This document shows, piece by piece, positions 1-5,068 of a stretch of 5,068 nucleotides of DNA. Below the pieces are notes generated by a model. That model was given only the letters and a program-made list of their open reading frames with translations. It was not told the DNA's origin and did no database searches. The first letter of the stretch is position 1; each line of letters starts with the position of its first letter. The position numbers and the translations under genes are program-made. The stretch covers positions 1 through 5,068 of the forward strand of contig JAISKX010000179.1 in NCBI GenBank assembly GCA_031260765.1. Direction: 5' to 3'. Source of the DNA: Endomicrobium sp. (GTDB lineage: Bacteria; Elusimicrobiota; Endomicrobiia; Endomicrobiales; Endomicrobiaceae).

Positions 1-2
1 AC

Positions 3-1787
3 CCCGCCCGGCAAGTGAAAGTAAAATACGGCGCAACAAAATGGAATGCTTTTGCTTACGGTTATCAAGAGGCATTCAGAGATATATCTTTAGCCGCAAA
101 TCTTGAAGCGATTACCGGCGATGAGGCTCTTAGCAATACAGTAGGAAATAATTTCACAATAGACGGACAAAATCATATATTAGATGCAAAGAATATATCA
201 GCGCTTGGTTTTACATTACACAATAAGAAACTAGAACTTCAAGATATGTCATTTAAAAACTTCGGCTCAATCACAGACGGTTCAGTAATGGCAATAAACG
301 GCGGACAAATCACAATCAAAGCAGAAAATGGGAATGTTCTTTTTGAAGGCAATAAAGCCAATGGGGTAAACAATGATATCGCTTTACAAGGGACAGCCGC
401 GCTTGAACTCAATGCCGCAAGCGGCAAAACAATCACAATGAATGGCGGAATATTGGGCAGTGGCGCAACAATAAACAAAACAGGCGATGGCGATTTGCGC
501 TTTAATGCGGGTTCGTCAATTGCCTTTGATGGAACTTTTAGCGTGAACGCGGGCAGAGCTATATTTTCTACAAATGCCTATATCCATATTTTAAATATCG
601 CAAGCAATACAATACTTGGCTTAAATGCGGACTTTATAGGAAATTCAAGCAGCATTTTATATCTTGATACTATAATAAGCACAGGAAGCAATTTGTTGAT
701 AAATAATGTTATCAATCCGATAATAGGCAGTTCAGTTGCTGTGATATATGCTAAGAATCCAAGCGCGCCGGACAGTTTTTACAATATAATCGGCGGAGTA
801 TATCAATATAGTTTTGATTGGACGGGGACAAATTTTAATTGGGTTGGATATTTAAGGCTTGTAAGTATTGCTATTACAAATCAAGATATAAGTAGACTAA
901 AATTCCTTGCCAACTCGCTATCCTTAGCCGCCAAATCGCATGGACTTGACGATATATATGGCAGGCTTGATGTCAGCGTCGGCGAAAAAGGCGATGCTTG
1001 GTTAGGTTTATACGGCGGCGGCAGAAATGCAGACGATTTTAGCATTGATAGTTTCGGCGGAGCGATGGGCGCTGATTTATATAAAAATCAAAACTTTGTA
1101 GGCGGTCTTTTTATTAGATATGGCTCAAACGATATAAAAGAAAAAGACAATAAAGGGACAATGGGAGAAACAGAATTTGGCATATACGGCGGCTTGTTTG
1201 AGATTTTCAATAGTCCAATAAATGCCCGAGCCAATATATCAATGGGCATACAAAACTATAGTATGGAAGTAGGCGAAACTGTTGACTTTAACGCCGCAGC
1301 AGTCAAAGGCGGGTTTGAAGTTGAATATGAGTCGCCTCTAACGCCAACAATAAAAATAAAACCTTTTATAGGCTTTCAAAGCGGATATGCAATGAATAAT
1401 GATATAAAAACAAATGCAGGTATAATAAAATCCGATAGTTTATTAAGAATGGAGACAAAAATAGGATTGGGTTTGAGCGGACAATTATGGCAAATAGAAA
1501 ACTTCAAATGGTATAGCAGGCTATACGGAATATTTTTGATAAGCGGCAGCGAGCCGAAATACAAAACCATAGATAATAATGGGAATGAAAACGAGACGCT
1601 CGGCGCGGCGGCAAAAGAAGGAATAATACAAGGCGCCATTTCTGTAGGCGGAGAGTATCAAATTGGAGAAGCAATATCTGTTTTTATAAGCGCAGGCGCA
1701 GATTTTGGAGCAGGTTTAGGCTGGATGGGCGGGGCAGGCATAAATTATAAATTCGGCGCGCCGGCGGCGTTAGACATCGCGCAATAA
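3..1787 (+). CDS. Autotransporter (type V secretion) protein with beta-helix passenger and C-terminal outer-membrane barrel, 5'-partial
   Basis: Likely a surface-displayed protein whose C-terminal barrel inserts in the outer membrane while the passenger is exposed outside. Residue numbers count from the GTG at base 15. Residues about 45-260 are short Asn/Gly/Ser-rich strands typical of a beta-helix (e.g. NNFTIDGQNHIL). Residues 155-181 match the passenger-associated transport repeat pattern, with KTGDGDL, then FDGTF, then NAGR. Residues about 287-315 look like the helix that plugs the barrel pore. From W329 (GDAWLGLYGGG) to F580 (GINYKF), about 250 residues alternate polar and hydrophobic or aromatic, the size of a 12-strand barrel. 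A 10-residue tail, GAPAALDIAQ, follows F580. The frame is open leftward to base 3 (Pro-Ala-Arg-Gln before the GTG), with no ribosome site before the GTG and no signal peptide, so the true start is probably outside the window. Passenger function (adhesin, enzyme or other) cannot be told: no catalytic motif is visible. Barrel call fairly sure; exact family less so. Confidence 0.82.
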   Translation, partial: PARQVKVKYGATKWNAFAYGYQEAFRDISLAANLEAITGDEALSNTVGNNFTIDGQNHILDAKNISALGFTLHNKKLELQDMSFKNFGSITDGSVMAINGGQITIKAENGNVLFEGNKANGVNNDIALQGTAALELNAASGKTITMNGGILGSGATINKTGDGDLRFNAGSSIAFDGTFSVNAGRAIFSTNAYIHILNIASNTILGLNADFIGNSSSILYLDTIISTGSNLLINNVINPIIGSSVAVIYAKNPSAPDSFYNIIGGVYQYSFDWTGTNFNWVGYLRLVSIAITNQDISRLKFLANSLSLAAKSHGLDDIYGRLDVSVGEKGDAWLGLYGGGRNADDFSIDSFGGAMGADLYKNQNFVGGLFIRYGSNDIKEKDNKGTMGETEFGIYGGLFEIFNSPINARANISMGIQNYSMEVGETVDFNAAAVKGGFEVEYESPLTPTIKIKPFIGFQSGYAMNNDIKTNAGIIKSDSLLRMETKIGLGLSGQLWQIENFKWYSRLYGIFLISGSEPKYKTIDNNGNENETLGAAAKEGIIQGAISVGGEYQIGEAISVFISAGADFGAGLGWMGGAGINYKFGAPAALDIAQ

Positions 1788-1798
1788 AATCTTTATTG
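1782..1798 (+). repeat. Small AT-rich inverted repeat at the autotransporter stop codon
   Basis: CAATAAA and TTTATTG form a perfect 7-base-pair stem around a 3-base loop (ATC). The left arm includes the TAA stop of the autotransporter gene. The stem has one G-C pair and is not followed by a T-run, so it is a poor intrinsic terminator. It may be chance in AT-rich DNA. The inverted repeat is directly visible; any role in ending or weakening transcription before mfd is speculation. Confidence 0.3.
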
Positions 1799-1816
1799 TC
1801 TGCATATTAATTTCTT

Positions 1817-4800
1817 ATGAGCAAAATATATTTGTCGCAAATAGCGGCAAGCGCTAAGGCGCATTATCTTTTTAAACTTATCAATAAGCGAGAGGGGGAG
1901 CAAAACTCCAACTTGCGTGTTTTTGCTTTTGTCAAAGACGAAGATTTGCAAGGTTTTTATGATGATATAAGAGCGTTTTTTCAATCTGACGCGCAAAGCG
2001 CGTTTAACAAAGACAATGTATTGTTATTTCCTCACGACTTGGCAAATACAAGGGCTTTTAGCATAGACAAAATAAAAAGCGCGGACAATTTTATTTTGTG
2101 CGGCTCGGAAAGCTCTATAAATTCTTTAATCGCAAAGCCCGACAGCGATAACAGCCTTACTCTAAAAGTAAATCAGGATTATAGATTTGAAGATTTGATT
2201 GTTTCTCTTTCTAAATTCGGTTATGAAAGAGTGGATTTTGTAGAAGATATTTTGCAATTTGCCGTGCGCGGAGACATAATAGATATATGGACTGGGTTAA
2301 ATGACGAGCCTGTCCGCATACTTTTTGAATACGATAAAATAGAAACAATCAAATCCTTTGAGCCGATAAGCCAATTATCCAATACTCATCTTGACGAAAT
2401 AAAAATTCTGTCTGTCAACAATGAACAAAATACCGCGACCATAAAAGATTATTTTCCCGCGCAAAATCAGCAAAACGCAATTCTCTTTTTTGATTACAAA
2501 ATCTCAAAAGAATATGAAGCTGCTTTTGAAAAGTATGAACTCATAATCAATGACCCGCTAAATTCCAAATCGCAAAATCAAAATTACAAATCTTTTACAG
2601 GCTTTCAAGGCAATACTCAATATTTCATTGACACTTTAAAAACTTTTGCCCAAAACAAAATAGAAATAAAAATTTATTGCGCAAATAACGGCGAAAAAGA
2701 AAGGATTGCTGATATTTTTCACGATAATAAATGGTCTTTTGGCGCGCCGCAATTTCTTTTCGGCAATCTCTCAAACGGGTTTTATTTGGAAAGTGAAAAT
2801 ACCGTCTATATTTCAAGCCGAGAAATGCTCTATAAAAGAAAGCCCATATCTTTTCCAAAAGTAAAAGGCGGCAAGAGGCTTGAAGGCGTATGGGAGATGT
2901 CGGCGGGAGATTATATAGTTCACGAAAGATACGGCATAGGCAAATATCTCGGCTTAAAAACAATCAAAAGCGGCGGCAAAATTTCGGATTTTTTGTGTAT
3001 AGAATATTCTAAAGGCGACAAATTATATGTTCCTCCAGACAATATCCAAGCAATCAAAAAATATATCGGCGTAGAGGGCGTGCGTCCAAAACTTTATTCT
3101 ATGGACACGGGCGCATGGGATAAAATTAAGTCAAGAGCGAGGGAAGCCGCCAAAGAATTTGCAAAAGAATTGCTAGCCTTATACGCTCAAAGAAGTTTGA
3201 TTGTCCGTCCGCCGTTAAAAGATGAAACCCCTTGGGAAAAAGAGTTGGCGGACTCTTTTCCATATCAAGAAACCCCAGACCAATTAAAAGCGCTTGACGA
3301 TGTAAAAGCGGATTTCTCGCGCGCCTTTCCTATGGAGAGGCTTATATGCGGAGATGTCGGATATGGCAAAACGGAAATTGCCGTCCGAGCCGCTTTTAAA
3401 GCAGTTCAAAACGGAAAACAAGCCGCAATTTTAGCTCCTACCACAATTTTGTCAGGACAACATTTTGACACTTTTTCAGACAGGCTTTCTATTTTTCCAA
3501 TCAAAATTGCAGTTTTGAGCAGATTTCAATCCAAATCCGAGCAGCAAAAAATAGTTGCGCAATTAAAAGATGGGCAAATAGATATAGTCATCGGCACTCA
3601 CAGACTTTTGCAAAAGGATATAGTGTTTAAGGATTTGGGGCTTTTGATAATTGACGAAGAGCACAGATTCGGCGTCAAACAAAAAGAGAAAATTAAAAAT
3701 ATCAAAAAATCAATTGATGTTTTATTGCTTTCCGCAACGCCTATACCGCGCACTTTATCCTCTGCATTATCCGGCTTTAGAGATTTATCAGTGATAGAAA
3801 CCCCTCCGCTTGGACGATTGCCGATAGAAACTTTTTTATCCGCCTATGATGAGAAATTGTTAAAAAACATAATCTCTGCCGAACTTTCAAGAGGCGGTCA
3901 AGTTTTCTATGTCTATAATAGAATAGACACAATGTTTTCCAAAGCGGAAAACCTAAAAAAACTCATACCCGATATGCGTTTGGGCGTAATTCACGGTCAA
4001 ATGCACGCAAAAGATATAGAAAGCATTATGTGGAAATTTATAAATAGGGAATATGACATTTTGCTTGCCACTACTATTATAGAGTCAGGGTTAGACATAG
4101 CCTCTGTCAACACAATGATAATAGAAGACGCTCAAAATTTCGGTCTTTCTCAACTATATCAATTGCGCGGACGCATAGGGCGAGCCGTTCAAAAAGCTTA
4201 TTGCTATATGTTTTATGATGATAAGAATTTGACGGATGAAGGCATCAAAAGGCTTGAAGCGATGAAAGAGTTTAATCAATTGGGTTCAGGTTTTAGATTG
4301 GCATTAAAGGATTTAGAGATACGAGGCGCGGGAGGCATACTCAGCGCCAATCAGCATGGTTTTATAAGGGATATAGGCTATGATATGTTTGTGCGTCTTC
4401 TTGATGAAGAAGGCGGCAAACTTAAAGAGCAAGGAATAATACAAGAGCCGCAAAATGAAAACAATATTGAAATAAACTTATCAATATCAGCGCTATTTCC
4501 AGAAACTTATATGGAAAGCGAAGAAATAAGAGTTCTATTTTACAGAAAGCTTGCAGAGGCAAAAGATATAGAAACAATCAGCGCCATAAAAGCCGAAATA
4601 ATAGACAGATTCGGCAAACTTCCGCAAGAATCAGAATCCCTTTTTGAAATCGCCGCCTTAAAACTCACCGCCCGCGCCCTTGACATAGAGTCCATTTTTG
4701 AAAGCAACAGCATTATATCAATATGTTTTTCGCAAAAAGCCGACTTTTCCAATGCCGATTTCAACAAATTATTAAAAGATTATGCCGGCAAAATAGAATT

Positions 4801-4909
4801 CATAGCTGGCAAACAAAACGCATTCAGACTAAAAGCGCCGCCAGAGAGCAATACAATAGAATACATAAAAAAAGTCCTAAAAGACTTAAAATTTTATTTG
4901 AGAAGATAA
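1817..4909 (+). CDS. mfd: Transcription-repair coupling factor Mfd (ATP-dependent DNA translocase), complete
   Basis: Mfd binds RNA polymerase stalled at a lesion, pushes it off using ATP-driven translocation along duplex DNA, and recruits UvrA for nucleotide excision repair in the cytoplasm. Residues 1-about 270 are the UvrB-like part, with GYERVD at 135-140 and FAVRGDIIDIW at 148-158, the UvrA-binding surface. A CarD-like RNAP-interacting domain begins near residue 360 (DYIVHERYGIGKY from D365), followed by the relay helix ending LLALYAQR. RecG-like helicase motifs are all intact: Walker A GDVGYGKT 512-519, PTT 541-543, GTHRLL 593-598, DEEH 613-616, SATPIPRT 639-646, ATTIIESGLDI 751-761, and QLRGRIGR 782-789 with its arginine fingers. 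The C-terminal TRCF domain starts near 885. Length 1030 against 1148 in E. coli; the shortening lies between the UvrA-binding region and the RNAP-interacting domain. An in-frame TAA at 1808-1810 fixes the ATG at 1817 as the first start, although no Shine-Dalgarno precedes it. It lies 29 bases after the autotransporter. Confidence 0.98.
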   Translation: MSKIYLSQIAASAKAHYLFKLINKREGEQNSNLRVFAFVKDEDLQGFYDDIRAFFQSDAQSAFNKDNVLLFPHDLANTRAFSIDKIKSADNFILCGSESSINSLIAKPDSDNSLTLKVNQDYRFEDLIVSLSKFGYERVDFVEDILQFAVRGDIIDIWTGLNDEPVRILFEYDKIETIKSFEPISQLSNTHLDEIKILSVNNEQNTATIKDYFPAQNQQNAILFFDYKISKEYEAAFEKYELIINDPLNSKSQNQNYKSFTGFQGNTQYFIDTLKTFAQNKIEIKIYCANNGEKERIADIFHDNKWSFGAPQFLFGNLSNGFYLESENTVYISSREMLYKRKPISFPKVKGGKRLEGVWEMSAGDYIVHERYGIGKYLGLKTIKSGGKISDFLCIEYSKGDKLYVPPDNIQAIKKYIGVEGVRPKLYSMDTGAWDKIKSRAREAAKEFAKELLALYAQRSLIVRPPLKDETPWEKELADSFPYQETPDQLKALDDVKADFSRAFPMERLICGDVGYGKTEIAVRAAFKAVQNGKQAAILAPTTILSGQHFDTFSDRLSIFPIKIAVLSRFQSKSEQQKIVAQLKDGQIDIVIGTHRLLQKDIVFKDLGLLIIDEEHRFGVKQKEKIKNIKKSIDVLLLSATPIPRTLSSALSGFRDLSVIETPPLGRLPIETFLSAYDEKLLKNIISAELSRGGQVFYVYNRIDTMFSKAENLKKLIPDMRLGVIHGQMHAKDIESIMWKFINREYDILLATTIIESGLDIASVNTMIIEDAQNFGLSQLYQLRGRIGRAVQKAYCYMFYDDKNLTDEGIKRLEAMKEFNQLGSGFRLALKDLEIRGAGGILSANQHGFIRDIGYDMFVRLLDEEGGKLKEQGIIQEPQNENNIEINLSISALFPETYMESEEIRVLFYRKLAEAKDIETISAIKAEIIDRFGKLPQESESLFEIAALKLTARALDIESIFESNSIISICFSQKADFSNADFNKLLKDYAGKIEFIAGKQNAFRLKAPPESNTIEYIKKVLKDLKFYLRR

Positions 4910-4970
4910 TAAAAAGGAATGCAAAAAGACAAGGGCAACAATGTATATAATGCAAGGTCTTGCCGTTGCG

Positions 4971-5066
4971 CTATGGAATTCCATAAAAAATCAATCTAAT
5001 CAAATATACTATAAAAAATAAAAATGCTATCAACAGTAAAAGCTTTTTATACATTTGGCTTTTGTC
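4971..5066 (-). CDS. Possible hydrophobic membrane segment (tail of a gene entering from the right, or a 27-residue protein)
   Basis: Read on the minus strand, this frame is open from the right edge to a TAG at 4971-4973, while the other two minus frames stop early. It encodes 31 residues: DKSQ, then MYKK, then about 19 hydrophobic residues (LLLLIAFLFFIVYLI), then RLIFYGIP. Charged flanks around a hydrophobic core of transmembrane length suggest one membrane helix. It could be the C-terminus of a membrane protein whose body lies beyond the window, or a small protein starting at the ATG at 5054-5052, which has no Shine-Dalgarno. T-rich DNA easily encodes Leu/Ile/Phe runs by chance, so the call is weak. 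If real, it converges on mfd with 61 bases between the two stop codons. No family recognised. Confidence 0.33.
   Translation of the reverse strand, partial: DKSQMYKKLLLLIAFLFFIVYLIRLIFYGIP
4972..4985. repeat. Perfect 14-base palindrome between mfd and the right edge
   Basis: TATGGAATTCCATA reads identically on both strands and is centred on GAATTC. It overlaps the stop codon of the possible minus-strand frame. As a hairpin it would have only a 5-pair stem with an AATT loop. On the minus strand a T-run (TTTTTT) lies upstream rather than downstream of it, and on the + strand it is followed by A's, so it does not fit an intrinsic terminator in either direction. It could be a protein-binding site or chance. 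Confidence 0.4.
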
Positions 5067-5068
5067 TG

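Noticed and set aside
1793..1996. A 67-codon minus-strand frame across the start of mfd.
   Set aside because: It lies opposite the conserved Mfd N-terminus, has no recognisable domain, and is best explained as an antisense shadow.
2625..2963. A 112-codon minus-strand frame inside mfd.
   Set aside because: Arg/Phe/Cys-rich translation typical of the complement of Lys/Glu-rich coding DNA; fully inside an intact, confidently identified gene.
4865..4950. Run of seven A's (4867-4873) near the end of mfd followed by a small AAGTC/GACTT stem; a -1 slip would replace the end of Mfd with a basic tail ending at 4950.
   Set aside because: The stem overlaps the A-run instead of sitting 5-8 bases after it and is only 5 pairs long. 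The zero-frame C-terminus already gives a normal-length TRCF domain. The alternative tail looks like an ordinary out-of-frame shadow.
4926..4969. Short inverted repeats after mfd (GCAAC/GTTGC outer, GCAA/TTGC inner) considered as a bidirectional terminator.
   Set aside because: The stems are only 4-5 pairs with a large asymmetric bulge, and no T-run follows on the + strand. Competing pairings are equally poor.
4919..4999. Another 26-codon + strand frame from ATG 4919 just after mfd.
   Set aside because: The purine stretch AAGGA directly abuts the ATG, leaving no workable spacing, and the product has no coding character.
4941..5021. A 26-codon + strand frame starting at ATG 4941 with a fair Shine-Dalgarno (AAGGG, 5 bases before).
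   Set aside because: It is very short, has no recognisable features, overlaps the minus-strand hydrophobic frame, and such frames are common by chance. The ribosome site is its only support.
5024..5068. A + strand frame from ATG 5024 open to the right edge (15 codons).
   Set aside because: Too short to judge, no ribosome site, and opposed by the longer minus-strand frame. It stays possible only if the sequence beyond the edge supports it.

Overview
This AT-rich window holds two substantial genes on the + strand and a small, uncertain stretch at the right edge. The host is probably a diderm (outer-membrane) bacterium, because the first gene ends in a type V autotransporter-like beta-barrel. 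The passenger style (short Asn/Gly-rich beta-helix repeats, a PATR-like repeat, then a compact barrel), the AT-rich codon use and the linked Mfd recall Elusimicrobiota/Endomicrobia. That is a recollection of style and a low-confidence placement, not a result.

Layout. Bases 3-1787 encode most of a surface autotransporter: beta-helix passenger, linker helix and roughly 250-residue barrel. The reading frame runs open to the left edge and no signal peptide is visible, so the N-terminus lies outside the window. After a 29-base gap containing a small AT-rich inverted repeat, bases 1817-4909 encode a complete 1030-residue Mfd, the transcription-repair coupling factor. All RecG-like helicase motifs and the RNA-polymerase-interacting domain are intact. 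It is about 100 residues shorter than E. coli Mfd, and the loss falls between the UvrA-binding region and the RNAP-interacting domain. The last 159 bases (4910-5068) hold no clear + strand gene. On the minus strand an open frame, convergent with mfd, encodes a lysine-led hydrophobic segment that may be a membrane-protein tail or a tiny membrane protein.

The two genes have no evident functional link: one builds a surface protein, the other is cytoplasmic DNA repair. Their same-strand closeness allows read-through but does not prove an operon. I found no RNA gene, CRISPR array, insertion sequence or attachment site, and no convincing new biological system. The points most worth a second look are the compact Mfd architecture, the lack of a Shine-Dalgarno before mfd, the tail after the barrel's last strand, and the convergent membrane frame.
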